Assembly (NCBI GenBank): GCA_900770335.1
Contig: CAAGKD010000035.1
Location: 1-27,051 of the forward strand
Direction: 5' to 3'
From: an uncultured Sutterella sp.
GTDB lineage: Bacteria; Pseudomonadota; Gammaproteobacteria; Burkholderiales; Burkholderiaceae_F
DNA: 27,051 bases
In this document: piece after piece, positions 1-7,693 of the stretch
Position numbering within the stretch: position 1 is the stretch's first letter
How the letters are laid out: every line of letters starts with the position of its first letter
The notes under the pieces: model-generated
Told to the model about the DNA's origin: nothing
The model's input: only the letters and a program-made list of their open reading frames with translations
Databases searched by the model: none
Made by a program: the position numbers and the translations under genes

Positions 1-289
1 GGGCAAGCTGAGCAAGGGAACGAGGTTCCCTGAGCCCGCGCTCCTGCAGATCGATGACCTGGAACGCCCGAACAAGATTGCAGGCCATCTTTGCCAAGGC
101 CTCGCGCGTGCTCAAGTAGGTCGGGTGCTGGCACTGCATCCAGTCCTGTCGCCAAATCATGTCCATGGTCCAGTGGAACGATTCGACACCCCAATGCCCG
201 CGGATGCATTCGGCGAGCCACGGCGCGATGGATCCGCCCTCGTAGGGATGGCACGTGATGAACCAGCGAGTTTCGTTGGAGGGCCCCCA
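1..289 (-). pseudogene. ISAs1-like transposase, C-terminal fragment
   Basis: Read on the minus strand, this stretch is one uninterrupted frame running off the contig start. It contains the phrases TRWFITCHPYEGG, IRGHWGVESFHWTMD and REALAKMACNLVRAF. The HWGVE...HW block followed by an NL(V/L)R helix is the usual C-terminal end of ISAs1/H-repeat DDE transposases. The upstream part of the protein, with the other catalytic acids, is missing: similarity stops at about 289, where a second element's left end begins (291 onward). No stop codon is reached before base 1, so the C-terminal limit cannot be seen. It is an inactive fragment cut by a later insertion or deletion. The family call rests on motif memory, so another DDE family is possible. 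Confidence 0.62.
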
Positions 290-290
290 T

Positions 291-360
291 TAGTTGCCAT
301 AAGAGTTTTCCGATCTAAACTCACAGTGAAATGGTTGTAAAACTATTATAGTAACTAATG
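291..360 (+). repeat. Insertion-sequence left end, copy 1 (truncated)
   Basis: The first 40 bases match those at 2042-2081 at 36 of 40 positions, in the same orientation. Similarity continues loosely into the ATAG(T/C)AACT segment that in copy 2 begins orfA. It directly abuts the ISAs1-like fragment, so it is probably the remains of an insertion into that element. No coding part of orfA survives here. Confidence 0.6.
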
Positions 361-604
361 AACGCCTTCGCGAGCCAACGAGATGTCTGATGTACATTAA
401 TTCCATATTTGCGTTATTGGTATTGCCAACGCCACAGCCGCCGCTTTCGCATGAAAAGTCGATATTTTGTGTACTTGTTTTGCTGGCCGGTCATCCAAAT
501 CTCGCATCCGACAAGCCCTGAGAGATTGTCCGCTGAATTCTTGAGACTCATCGCTTCCCTTGCGGGAGAGGCAAACCGGGTATCTTTGAGAATTTTCAAA
601 ACCG
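361..604. other. Spacer with no recognised gene
   Basis: This is AT-richer DNA between the IS remnant and the terminator of the peptidase gene. Short open frames exist on both strands (for example 409-612 plus), but none has a convincing ribosome binding site or a recognisable product. Confidence 0.5.
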
Positions 605-650
605 GAAAATAAAACAGCCCCGGGGCTATTTCGCACCGGGGCTATTAGTT
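605..650 (-). terminator. Rho-independent terminator of the peptidase gene
   Basis: An 8-bp perfect stem AGCCCCGG/CCGGGGCT (616-623 with 636-643) encloses a 12-nt loop. On the minus strand it is followed by GTTTTATTTT, a good U-tract. It lies 36 bases past the stop codon of the P1-family peptidase gene. Confidence 0.8.
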
Positions 651-685
651 TTATAGTTTTGGGCCTTTAGAGGCTCCGAAAACTA

Positions 686-1846
686 TTACTTGGCGGCAGG
701 AAGCTTGTTTTCAGCACGGAGCATGTCAAGAACCTTGTCGACCGGAAGGGCCTTGTGGACCTTGCCGTTGTAGCCCGTAACGTCATGAGCCTTGAAGAGC
801 GAATTGATGATGGCTTCTTCGGTAGCTTCGATGGTGGCCATGAAGATCGGCGTCATGTCGTCGTTCGCGACATTGACGTTGTTAAGCTTCTGAAGCTTCT
901 CGGTATTGTGCGGAACGCGGTTTTCCTTGGCGGTCGAGAAGGCGATGGCGAAGTCGCCGGAACCGTTGGAAGCGATGCCGCCGGCCTTGGCGAGGCCCAT
1001 GAAGGCGCGCTTGGCAACACGTTCGAGATTGCGGGAATCGATCGGAGCGTCGGTACCGACGACCATCATGATGGAGCCGTCAGCACATTCGATTTCCTTC
1101 TGCCACGGATAGCCGCCGAGCTTTTCGCCGACGGCGACGCCGTCAACGTTAAGGAAGCCGCCGAAGTTCGTCTGAACGATAACGCCGACCGTGTAGCCGC
1201 CCATGGATGCCGGGAGCTTGCGGGAGGACGTGCCGATGCCGCCCTTCCAACCGAAGGCGCGCGTGCCGGAGCCGGCGCCGACGACGCCTTCTTCAACAGG
1301 ACCGGACTTGGCGGACTGGATGGCCTTGAGAACGTCCTTGCCCGTCAGGAAGCGGGCGCGGATGTCGTTGATGCCGCCGTCGTTCGTTTCACCGACCACG
1401 CCGTTGACGGAGCGGCAGTCGCCGTTTTCCTTGAACGAGAACGTGTAGTCAATGATGCCGTCGAGACCGGCAGCAACGTTAAGCGTGTTGACGAGAACGA
1501 TCGGGGTTTCGATGTTGCCGAGTTCCTTCACCTGCGGATAACCGGTCATCTTGCCGAAACCGTTGGCGAGGAAGATGCCGGCAGGAACCTTTTCCTTGAA
1601 GAGGTTGCCGCCGTGCGGAAGAATGGCGGTCACGCCGGTGTGGGCGCCCTTCTTGTCGTCATGGACGTTGACTTGGCCGACGAGCACGCCCGGAACGTCG
1701 GTAATGGCATTGTTTTGACCCGGCTGAAGGACGCCGAAGTGGATGCCGTATTCACGCGGACGCAGGGAGTCTTCCTGAGCGGAGACAGCGCCGATCATCA
1801 TTGCGCCGGCTACGGAAGCGGCAACCAAGCTCTTCAAAAAGTTCAT
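686..1846 (-). CDS. P1 family (DmpA-like) serine aminopeptidase, exported
   Basis: The 386-residue product belongs to the P1/S58 family of self-processing aminopeptidases (L-aminopeptidase/D-esterase DmpA type). Residues 1-23 form a signal peptide with an AxA-like end (VSA before QED), so the enzyme is likely periplasmic. The family-typical ITDVPGVLVG start of the mature domain is at about 48-57, and GAGSGTRAFGWKGGIG at 190-205. Gly257-Ser258, followed by IMMVVGTDAP, matches the autocleavage site where the serine becomes the N-terminal nucleophile of the beta chain. AGAGGAG lies 6 bases before the ATG. The gene is monocistronic, with its own terminator. Base composition is less GC-rich than the hydrogenase region, and the gene is bracketed by two copies of one IS end, which suggests acquisition. 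The substrate cannot be read from the sequence. Confidence 0.88.
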   Translation of the reverse strand: MNFLKSLVAASVAGAMMIGAVSAQEDSLRPREYGIHFGVLQPGQNNAITDVPGVLVGQVNVHDDKKGAHTGVTAILPHGGNLFKEKVPAGIFLANGFGKMTGYPQVKELGNIETPIVLVNTLNVAAGLDGIIDYTFSFKENGDCRSVNGVVGETNDGGINDIRARFLTGKDVLKAIQSAKSGPVEEGVVGAGSGTRAFGWKGGIGTSSRKLPASMGGYTVGVIVQTNFGGFLNVDGVAVGEKLGGYPWQKEIECADGSIMMVVGTDAPIDSRNLERVAKRAFMGLAKAGGIASNGSGDFAIAFSTAKENRVPHNTEKLQKLNNVNVANDDMTPIFMATIEATEEAIINSLFKAHDVTGYNGKVHKALPVDKVLDMLRAENKLPAAK

Positions 1847-1863
1847 CTTTATTCTCCTCTAAA

Positions 1864-1906
1864 TTTGGCTAACTCAGCCAAACTCCGAAGTGTATAGACG
1901 ACGTCT
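1864..1906 (-). promoter_or_regulatory. Inverted repeats upstream of the peptidase gene
   Basis: Two short perfect inverted repeats lie just upstream of the peptidase ribosome binding site. TTTGGCT-5 nt-AGCCAAA spans 1864-1882 and AGACG-1 nt-CGTCT spans 1896-1906. On the minus strand a TATACA box sits between them, but no convincing -35 is 16-18 bases upstream of it. They could be operators or a 5' UTR hairpin. Confidence 0.3.
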
Positions 1907-2041
1907 AAAGGCGACTACTCGTGTTTGTCCTCATGGTAGTTTTCCTCGCCATATTCATGAAGCTTCCGTTTTTCGGTAGGTCGATTCAACGTTCTCCCCT
2001 CCCCCGCAGGTCGTTCGAAACCGGACGACATGAGTCTCTAT

Positions 2042-2085
2042 TAGTTGCCATAATGGTTTTCCGATCCAAACTCCCAGTGAAAGGA
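2042..2085 (+). repeat. Insertion-sequence left end, copy 2
   Basis: This is the direct-repeat partner of 291-334. It leads into an AAGGAG-type ribosome binding site (about 2081-2086) and then the orfA remnant, so it is read as the 5' end of an insertion sequence. Confidence 0.6.
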
Positions 2086-2091
2086 GTGGAA

Positions 2092-2419
2092 AATAGCAAC
2101 TGAGCATTCCCAGGAATTCAAGGACAGCGTCGTCGCTCGTCTGCTAGCAAAAGAATTGACTGTCGCAGCTGCGTCACAGCAGTACCAGATCTCCGAGTAC
2201 ACGCTCTACAAGTGGCGTAAGGCAGCATTGAATGATACTGTGGTGGCTTCTCAAATTGTGAAGAATCAACAGATTCCAACTGTTATAACAACTCTCCATT
2301 TACCCAAAGATGTCAGCCATATGCGGGCACACGAAGCCGTCATCCTCATGACGGCGCTTTCCGGTCTAAATTTGGCAATCTTTGGGTGTATGATGCGTCT
2401 CTTCGAGATGCATCATTGA
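2092..2419 (+). pseudogene. IS3-type transposase OrfA, degraded
   Basis: From about 2092 one frame reads IATEHSQEFKDSVVARLL, then TVAAASQQYQISEYTLYKWRKAAL. This is the N-terminal helix-turn-helix of IS3/IS911-like OrfA proteins. A well-placed AAAGGAG precedes the codon ATA where ATG is expected, so the start appears mutated. The first 45 or so residues look like OrfA, while the rest (to the stop at 2417-2419) does not resemble a known OrfA tail, and no orfB follows. A shorter open frame with an alternative start at 2156 exists inside it. I read it as a dead fragment. The family assignment is tentative because HTH heads are shared by several IS families. Confidence 0.55.
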
Positions 2420-2650
2420 AAGTTTTAAAAATTTTGGGAATTTCCCAAATCTTGTCGAGAGGTCGTCCTAACACCCCTATACATAGTAGAATTTTCAATT
2501 CAATTCATTGTTGACGATGCTTCAAGGTGCGGTCGGTATGATTCCCATTTTTGCTGGTAAAAAGCGACCATCTTTGCGCTCAATCAAACGACCACAGCAC
2601 TGATTCATCCCAATTTTTGTTGGTTAGGTGATAATGAGTCGTTAATCTAC
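2420..2650. other. Spacer between IS remnants, no gene seen
   Basis: This AT-rich stretch has no supportable gene. It carries one near-perfect palindrome, TTTGGGAA-T-TTCCCAAA (2433-2449), just after the orfA remnant, which could be a weak terminator or a relic IS end. Confidence 0.4.
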
Positions 2651-2660
2651 AAAACCGACC

Positions 2661-2990
2661 ATGGATCATCATGGCTGGTGTAATCGAAAAGAAAGTAGAA
2701 ACGAGAAATGTGTTGAAGAGGGCGCAGCCTACACGCGAACTCTGCATCAGAAATTGACAGAGCTGTGTATGGAACGGAAACTGTCGGATATTCAGGGGTA
2801 TTACAGCATTTCCGGTTCTTTTCTGCAACGCTTCTCAGATGCTTTGATTGAGTGATTCGGTGCTGAATATAAGTTTCCGTTGCCCTATAAACTGGGGCTA
2901 GACGAAGTAAACATTGGCGGTAGTACCTTCAGCTCTTGATAGTCCATCGGAATCGGTTCTCGGGATGGCGGTTTGAGTCGATAGACGGCG
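2661..2990 (+). pseudogene. ISL3-like transposase fragment, broken
   Basis: One frame reads TELCMERKLSDIQGYYSIS, then an in-frame TGA (2853-2855), then FGAEYKFPLPYK and LGLDEVNIGGSTF, with a second stop soon after. A neighbouring frame continues with ALDSPSESVLGMAV. The helix-turn-helix before LGLDE and the later LD(S)...VLGM phrase resemble the middle of ISL3-family transposases, in which LG(I/L)DE holds the first catalytic aspartate. At least one nonsense change and one frameshift make it inactive. The exact ends are uncertain. Confidence 0.42.
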
Positions 2991-3050
2991 ATCGTCCGAA
3001 TTCCGCCCGTGCATCATGCAATGATAGGGACCCAGGATTCCGCCGCGCGC

Positions 3051-4028
3051 TCATCGCTTGAGAAAGAGCGGGAAGTTCTTCGCATAGAGCGCGAAGACGT
3101 ACGCGATCACGACGAGCGCGACGATGAGCTCGCCGTGCGCGAGAAGTCGCAGCGTCGTCGCGTATCCGTCCGCCTCGGCCGCGCCCAGGCGCTCGAGCGC
3201 CGCGGCGGACTTGTAGAGCGCCGTCGCGCCGATCGCCATCGGGAAGGTGAAGGCCGCGTAGCCCGGCGAGAACTTGAGGCGTAGCAGGTGCCAGAACGCG
3301 AAGTAGATGCTCGTCGTCATCAGGAGCGCGATTCCGAGGAGCACGGCGCACAGGAGCAGGTTCGGCGCCTCCACGACCGTGAGGTAGCCCGCAAGCGAGA
3401 GGCTCGCCGGCGCGGCCATGATGGCCAGGGTCGGGCGCGCGCCCGCGGCGATCTCGGGCCCGAGGCAGAGCCGGCAGAGCATGACGGGCAGGAGCACCGC
3501 GTAGCAGGCGAGGCCGAGCCAGAGGCAGCCGAGCGCGACCGGCAGGAGCGCTCCGTCCTCGGGGAACGTCACGTCCGCGACGACGATTCCCACGGGCGGA
3601 ATGAACCAGCTCGGCACCATCGCGTCCATCGCGCGGTCGCCCTTGAGAGCGGACCTGACGCGCGAGAAAAGGAATCCGGCGAGGATGAGAAGGTGCAGCG
3701 CCACGGCGATGCACCAGAGGATCCTGCCCGCCGCCGGGCTGAGCCGCGAGAGGCTCGCCGAGATCACCATCAGGCACATCGCGAAGGTCGGCAGGATGCT
3801 CCCGGCGACGGGATGCCGCACGTCCGAGAGGATCGTGTCGAAGTGAAAGAGCGCGCGCACAAGAAGAAGCGCCAGGAGGCACGCGGCGACGAAGGCTCCG
3901 GCAAGCTGCAGGGCGCCGCCCGCGCCCGTCGCGCCGTCGGCGCACCAGAGCACGCTCGCCACGCCGAGCGCGAGGCCCGCCATGGGCGTGGGCAGCGTGC
4001 GGAACCGTTCCGGCCAGTTTCGGATCAT
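3051..4028 (-). CDS. TDT-family (TehA/SLAC1-like) membrane transporter
   Basis: The 325-residue product is very hydrophobic, with about ten predicted membrane segments. It carries the pattern of the tellurite-resistance/dicarboxylate transporter (TDT) family: an LPTPMAGLALG start, then a VPSWFIPPVGIVVA segment near the middle, and FAFWHLLRLKFSPGYAAFTFPMAIGATALYK near the C-terminus. Members include TehA and the plant anion channel SLAC1, and they move small anions, including C4-dicarboxylates, across the inner membrane. A start at 4067 would add 13 residues, but the internal ATG at 4028 has a CAGGGA sequence before it and gives the short N-terminus typical of the family. It is monocistronic, downstream of the hydrogenase operon terminator. 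The substrate is unknown. Confidence 0.85.
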   Translation of the reverse strand: MIRNWPERFRTLPTPMAGLALGVASVLWCADGATGAGGALQLAGAFVAACLLALLLVRALFHFDTILSDVRHPVAGSILPTFAMCLMVISASLSRLSPAAGRILWCIAVALHLLILAGFLFSRVRSALKGDRAMDAMVPSWFIPPVGIVVADVTFPEDGALLPVALGCLWLGLACYAVLLPVMLCRLCLGPEIAAGARPTLAIMAAPASLSLAGYLTVVEAPNLLLCAVLLGIALLMTTSIYFAFWHLLRLKFSPGYAAFTFPMAIGATALYKSAAALERLGAAEADGYATTLRLLAHGELIVALVVIAYVFALYAKNFPLFLKR

Positions 4029-4129
4029 GGTTTTCCCTGAGAGAAAGAGAGTCGGGGACTCTATCATCTTTTCCGAACGAATGTTTGCGCACTGTCCGAA
4101 TTACATGAACATCCGCGCCAGGCGCCTGA

Positions 4130-4169
4130 AAGGGAGAAAAACGGCGGCGGGAGAGACTCCCGCCGCCGT
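4130..4169 (-). terminator. Rho-independent terminator of the hydrogenase structural operon
   Basis: A perfect 12-bp GC-rich stem (4141-4152 pairs with 4158-4169) has a 5-nt loop. On the minus strand it is followed by TTTTTCTCCC. It lies about 42 bases after the hupF stop codon and separates the hya operon from the TDT transporter gene. Confidence 0.88.
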
Positions 4170-4210
4170 GAGCGAAATGGATGGGAAGGCTTTCCGGAGC
4201 CTTCTGCGCG

Positions 4211-4531
4211 TCAGAGCGCGGCCTGTCGGCGAGCGGCCTTGAGGTGAGGGGGCAGCCGCCCCGTGTTCTCAAGGATGTCCGCGAAGGCGCCGTCGACGTC
4301 GGGGGGCTGCCCGGACATCGCGGCGTCCACGCAGGCGAGCGCGGCCTCGATGCGCCGGGCCTCCTCCTCATCGATGACGCGCAGCACCTCGGTCTTGAAG
4401 ACGAGCACCCGGTCGCCGGGCCTCACCTCCCCCGCGAGGGAGGCGTCCGCCCGGAAGGCCTTTCCGGGGCGCTCGATGTCGGCCCAGATGCCGTCGACGG
4501 CCGTGACCGTCATGGGAATGGCGATGCACAT
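4211..4531 (-). CDS. hupF: HypC/HybG/HupF-family hydrogenase chaperone
   Basis: The 106-residue protein begins MCIAIP, the hallmark of HypC-family chaperones, in which Cys2 (N-terminal after Met removal) carries the iron centre between HypD and the large-subunit precursor. A second, more canonical HypC is encoded at 16746-17030. This one differs in two ways: the usual VHxGFA segment is replaced by VFKTEVLRVID, and a C-terminal extension of roughly 25 residues ends HLKAARRQAAL. Because it closes the structural operon right after the HyaD-type protease, it matches HupF/HybG, the chaperone dedicated to its own large subunit. AGGAG sits 10 bases before the ATG. HupF in other bacteria is linked to oxygen protection of the large subunit; that role here is inference. 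Confidence 0.85.
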   Translation of the reverse strand: MCIAIPMTVTAVDGIWADIERPGKAFRADASLAGEVRPGDRVLVFKTEVLRVIDEEEARRIEAALACVDAAMSGQPPDVDGAFADILENTGRLPPHLKAARRQAAL

Positions 4532-4556
4532 GACTTTGCGTCTCCTATGACGGAAC

Positions 4557-5186
4557 TCAGGCGGCGGACGACGCGAAGCGCGGATCGCCCGCGCGGCACG
4601 CCGCAACCTCGGAGGGCCGGCCCGCTTCGTAGCTGCCCTCGTCGAGGCACGCCTCGGTGAAGGGCGGGACGGGCTCGCCCGGCGCGCGCAGCTCAAGCCC
4701 GTAGCCCCAGCCCTCGAGCACGAGGCGCGCGGCCTCGATTGCGGGCCGGACGGCCGCGCGGACCAGGGGCGAGAGCGACCCGCCGTAGTCCTCGAGGACG
4801 AGGGGTTGGACCGCGATGACCGCGATCCGGTCCGGGGACCTCCCGAGCAGGGCCGCCGAGGCGAGGACGTCGTTGACGCCCGCCTGGTGGGGCGAGATCT
4901 TCGTCGCCGTCCAGAGCTCGAGATCCTCTCCCGGGAGAACCTTGAGCGAGCCTGGAGGCTCGTGAAGGTCCGCGCAGTCGAAGATGAGCAGGTCCCGGGT
5001 GGTTGAGAACGCATCGAGGAGCCACAGCCCCAGGGTGCCGCCGTCAAGGACGCGGCCCCTCGGAACCGGGCGGAACATTTCGTGGAAATGCTCCGCGCAG
5101 CGCACGCCGAACCCCTCGTCGGCCCAGAGAAGATTTCCCACGCCGATGACCGTGAGGTCACAGGCGCGCACCGCGCTCTCAGTCAT
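4557..5186 (-). CDS. hyaD: [NiFe]-hydrogenase maturation endopeptidase (HyaD/HupD)
   Basis: The 209-residue product has the HyaD/HybD protease fold: a VIGVGNLLWADEGFG N-terminus, LDGGT at 48-52, and KISPHQAG at 96-103. The nickel-probing residues known from E. coli HybD (Glu16, Asp62, His93) align with Glu24, Asp70 and His100, so the enzyme should be active. It recognises the nickel-loaded large subunit and removes its C-terminal tail after the final His of DPCxxCxxH. HyaB encoded here has such a tail of 15 residues. The C-terminus, after about 165, is longer than in HybD. The start overlaps the end of hyaC by 8 bases, which suggests translational coupling. Confidence 0.93.
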   Translation of the reverse strand: MTESAVRACDLTVIGVGNLLWADEGFGVRCAEHFHEMFRPVPRGRVLDGGTLGLWLLDAFSTTRDLLIFDCADLHEPPGSLKVLPGEDLELWTATKISPHQAGVNDVLASAALLGRSPDRIAVIAVQPLVLEDYGGSLSPLVRAAVRPAIEAARLVLEGWGYGLELRAPGEPVPPFTEACLDEGSYEAGRPSEVAACRAGDPRFASSAA

Positions 5187-5895
5187 GGGCTCCGCCCTCC
5201 TTGAACATCCTCAGGCCCGTGGTCATGGAGCTGATCGTCGTCGCGCCGCCCATTACGTCCTCGCGGAAGGACATGTACATGTGAGCGATAGAGAAGATGA
5301 TGAAGACGTACATGAGCGCATGGTGGACCGTGCGGACCGCCTGGGCGTCGCCCGCGACGGCGAAGACCCAGCCGAACCAGCTCATCCAGCCCGTGTCCCA
5401 GCCCCAGGTCTGCGCGTAGAGCGCGAGGCCCGTGATGATGACGACGACGCTGCCGAGCGTGAACATGAAGAACATCGCGCACTGCGCAAGCGGGTTGTGG
5501 CCCGCGTACTCAGGCGAATGCGGCCTCATGAAGAGGTAGTACTTCACCTGCTCGAAGAGCATCCTCCACCACTTGAGGCTCCACAGGGGGGGCGTGAGGA
5601 TCATGCGCGAGTAGCGGTTCCCGACGACGCCCCACCAGAGGCGGCCGATGAAGAGCACCGTGAAGATCATGCCGGCGATGAAGTGCGTTCCGCGGATGTA
5701 CCCGAGGTCGTAGGTCGACCAGGTGTCGCCGAGGTTCGACACGAGGGGCGCCCCGATGAGGTACCCCGTCGCGATCATCACGAACATGCACACGGCCATG
5801 ACCCAGTGCCAGACGCGCACCGGCGCTTCCCAGACGTAGAGGGGGGCCGTCCCTTGGGAGACGTCCACCTCAAAGGTGACGGGATCGATTTTCAT
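5179..5895 (-). CDS. hyaC: Ni/Fe-hydrogenase b-type cytochrome subunit
   Basis: The 238-residue integral membrane protein has four predicted helices (about 27-50, 66-92, 137-160 and 186-208). It matches the HyaC/HupC/HoxZ family, which anchors the hydrogenase dimer and passes electrons through two b hemes to quinone. Histidines suited to heme ligation are His30 (RVWHW), His71 (RGTHFIAG), His191/His192 (TVHHALMY) and His205 (IAHMYMSF). The N-terminal YVWEAPVRVWHW phrase is characteristic. GGAGG lies 7 bases before the ATG. It is placed directly after hyaB and overlaps hyaD. Length and motifs are normal. Confidence 0.95.
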   Translation of the reverse strand: MKIDPVTFEVDVSQGTAPLYVWEAPVRVWHWVMAVCMFVMIATGYLIGAPLVSNLGDTWSTYDLGYIRGTHFIAGMIFTVLFIGRLWWGVVGNRYSRMILTPPLWSLKWWRMLFEQVKYYLFMRPHSPEYAGHNPLAQCAMFFMFTLGSVVVIITGLALYAQTWGWDTGWMSWFGWVFAVAGDAQAVRTVHHALMYVFIIFSIAHMYMSFREDVMGGATTISSMTTGLRMFKEGGAHD

Positions 5896-5917
5896 GGCGA
5901 ATCCTCCGAAAAGTGGA

Positions 5918-7693
5918 TCAGCGCACCTGCACGCGCACGAGCTCCTCGCCCTCGGGCGAGAGAACGTGCGTCGCGCACGCGAGGCACGGGTCGAAGCTGT
6001 GGATCGTGCGGATGATCTCGAGCGGACGCTTGGGGTCCGCCAGGGGCGTGCCGATCAGGGACGCCTCGTAGGCGCCGTGGTTGCCCGCGTTGTCGCGCGG
6101 GGAGGCGTTCCACGTCGTCGGAACGACCGCCTGCCAGTTGGCGAGCTTGCCGTCCTTGATGACGCAGTAGTGGGCGAGGGCGCCGCGGGGCGCCTCGCAC
6201 AAGCCCACGCCGCGGCACTCGGCCGGCCAGGTCTTGGGCTCCCACTTCTCCATGTTCGCGGCGGCCTCGTCGCCCGCCTTGATGTTGGCGACGAGATCAT
6301 CGACGTACTTGACCATCAGGTTCGCCGTGAAGCCGCACTCGAGGGCGCGGGCAGCATGGCGGCCGAGGGTGGAGAAGACCGCCTCGAGCGGCAGGTTGAG
6401 CTCGGCGAGGAGCTTCTCGGCGGGATCGCGGTACTGCGGCATCTTCTTGACGTAGCCCATGACGAGGCGCGCGAGGGGCCCGACCTCCATCATGTGGCCG
6501 CGCCAGCGCGGGCTCTTCACCCACGAGTACTTGCCGTCGGCGCCGAGCCAGCTGAACTTCTGCGCCGTGCCGTCGGTGCCCCGGGGTAGCTCGAAGGCGT
6601 GGTCGGTGACGCCGTCCCAGGGGTGCAGGCCCTTGACGCCGTCGGCGTAGCGGTACCACGAGTGGTCGACGAACTCCTGGATCTGCTCGGGATCGCGCGG
6701 ATCGACGGGCAGGATCTCCTCGAGCTTGCCGTTGATGATGGCGCCCGCGGGCATGAGCAGGGACTTGTCGCTCCAGTCGTTGGCGATCTCGGGGAAGTCG
6801 CCGTAGCAGAGCAGGTTCTGCGCGGAGATGCCGCGGCCGAGCTTGAACCACTCCGGATAGAAGCTCGCGATCGCCTTGACGTCGGGCAGGTAGACATTGT
6901 TCACCATGTCCACCGCCTCCTTGGCGATGTCGCGCATGTAGTTCATGGTGACTTCGTTCACCATGACGCCCGCCGCGCCCGTGTCGTGCATGTTGATCGG
7001 GCAGGCGACGCCGCCGACGAGGTAGTTCGGGTGCGGGTTCTTGCCGCCGAGGATCGTGTGGACCTTGATGATCTCCTTCTGGAAGTCGAGGACCTCAAGG
7101 TAGTGCGTCACGGCGAGCAGGTTCACCGCGGGCGGCAGCTTCATCGCCGGGTGGCCCCAGTAGCCGTTCTTGAAGATGCCGAGCTGCCCGGAGGCGACGA
7201 ACTTCTTCAGGCGGTTCTGCACGTCGCGGAAGTACCCCGCGGAGGACTTGGGATGGTTCGGGCTGATTTTCTCCTGCAGCGCCGAAGTCTCGCGCGGATC
7301 GGCGTTGAGGGCGCTCACCACGTCGACCCAGTCGAGCGCGGAGAGCTGGTAGAAGTGCACGATGTGGTCATGCGTGTAAAGCGTCGCGTTCATCAGGTTG
7401 CGGATGATGTTCGCGTTCTTCGGAATGGCGATGCCGATCGCGTCCTCGACGGCGCGCACGGCCGCGAGGGCGTGGATGCCCGTGCAGACGCCGCAGATGC
7501 GCTCGACGAAGGCCCAGGCGTCGCGCGGATCGCGCCCCTTGAGGATGACCTCGAGGCCGCGCCACATCGTGCCGGTGCTCTGCGAGTCGGTGATGATGTT
7601 GTTCGCGTCGATCTCGGCCTGCACGCGAAGGTGGCCCTCAATGCGCGTCACGGGGTCGACGACGACGCGGCGGGTGTTGGTGTTCTCAGTCAT
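5918..7693 (-). CDS. hyaB: [NiFe]-hydrogenase large subunit
   Basis: The 591-residue catalytic subunit splits H2 at the NiFe(CN)2CO site. The L1 motif is RICGVCTGIH, with Cys67, Cys70 and His74. The L2 motif is DPCLACATH, with Cys570, Cys573 and His576. These four cysteines ligate nickel, two of them bridging iron. Fifteen residues follow His576 (VLSPEGEELVRVQVR), and the HyaD-type protease should remove them. The N-terminus VVVDPVTRIEGHLRV is typical of group 1 uptake enzymes. The start ATG overlaps the small-subunit stop (ATGA), and GGAG is 8 bases upstream, so synthesis of the two subunits is coupled. Nothing needed for catalysis appears missing. Confidence 0.98.
   Translation of the reverse strand: MTENTNTRRVVVDPVTRIEGHLRVQAEIDANNIITDSQSTGTMWRGLEVILKGRDPRDAWAFVERICGVCTGIHALAAVRAVEDAIGIAIPKNANIIRNLMNATLYTHDHIVHFYQLSALDWVDVVSALNADPRETSALQEKISPNHPKSSAGYFRDVQNRLKKFVASGQLGIFKNGYWGHPAMKLPPAVNLLAVTHYLEVLDFQKEIIKVHTILGGKNPHPNYLVGGVACPINMHDTGAAGVMVNEVTMNYMRDIAKEAVDMVNNVYLPDVKAIASFYPEWFKLGRGISAQNLLCYGDFPEIANDWSDKSLLMPAGAIINGKLEEILPVDPRDPEQIQEFVDHSWYRYADGVKGLHPWDGVTDHAFELPRGTDGTAQKFSWLGADGKYSWVKSPRWRGHMMEVGPLARLVMGYVKKMPQYRDPAEKLLAELNLPLEAVFSTLGRHAARALECGFTANLMVKYVDDLVANIKAGDEAAANMEKWEPKTWPAECRGVGLCEAPRGALAHYCVIKDGKLANWQAVVPTTWNASPRDNAGNHGAYEASLIGTPLADPKRPLEIIRTIHSFDPCLACATHVLSPEGEELVRVQVR

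Noticed and set aside
409..612. Small plus-strand open frame of 67 codons
   Set aside because: It lacks a ribosome binding site and any family likeness and lies in an IS-rich spacer.
2544..2624. Two similar 15-16 base segments (CCCATTTTTGCTGGT and a variant at 2609)
   Set aside because: They could be ends of a lost IS, but they are short, imperfect and AT-rich; not enough to define an element.
2929..4371. A 480-codon minus-strand frame across the transporter gene and the terminator
   Set aside because: It is Arg/Pro-rich, in a different frame from the clear TDT transporter, and reads through a strong terminator hairpin.
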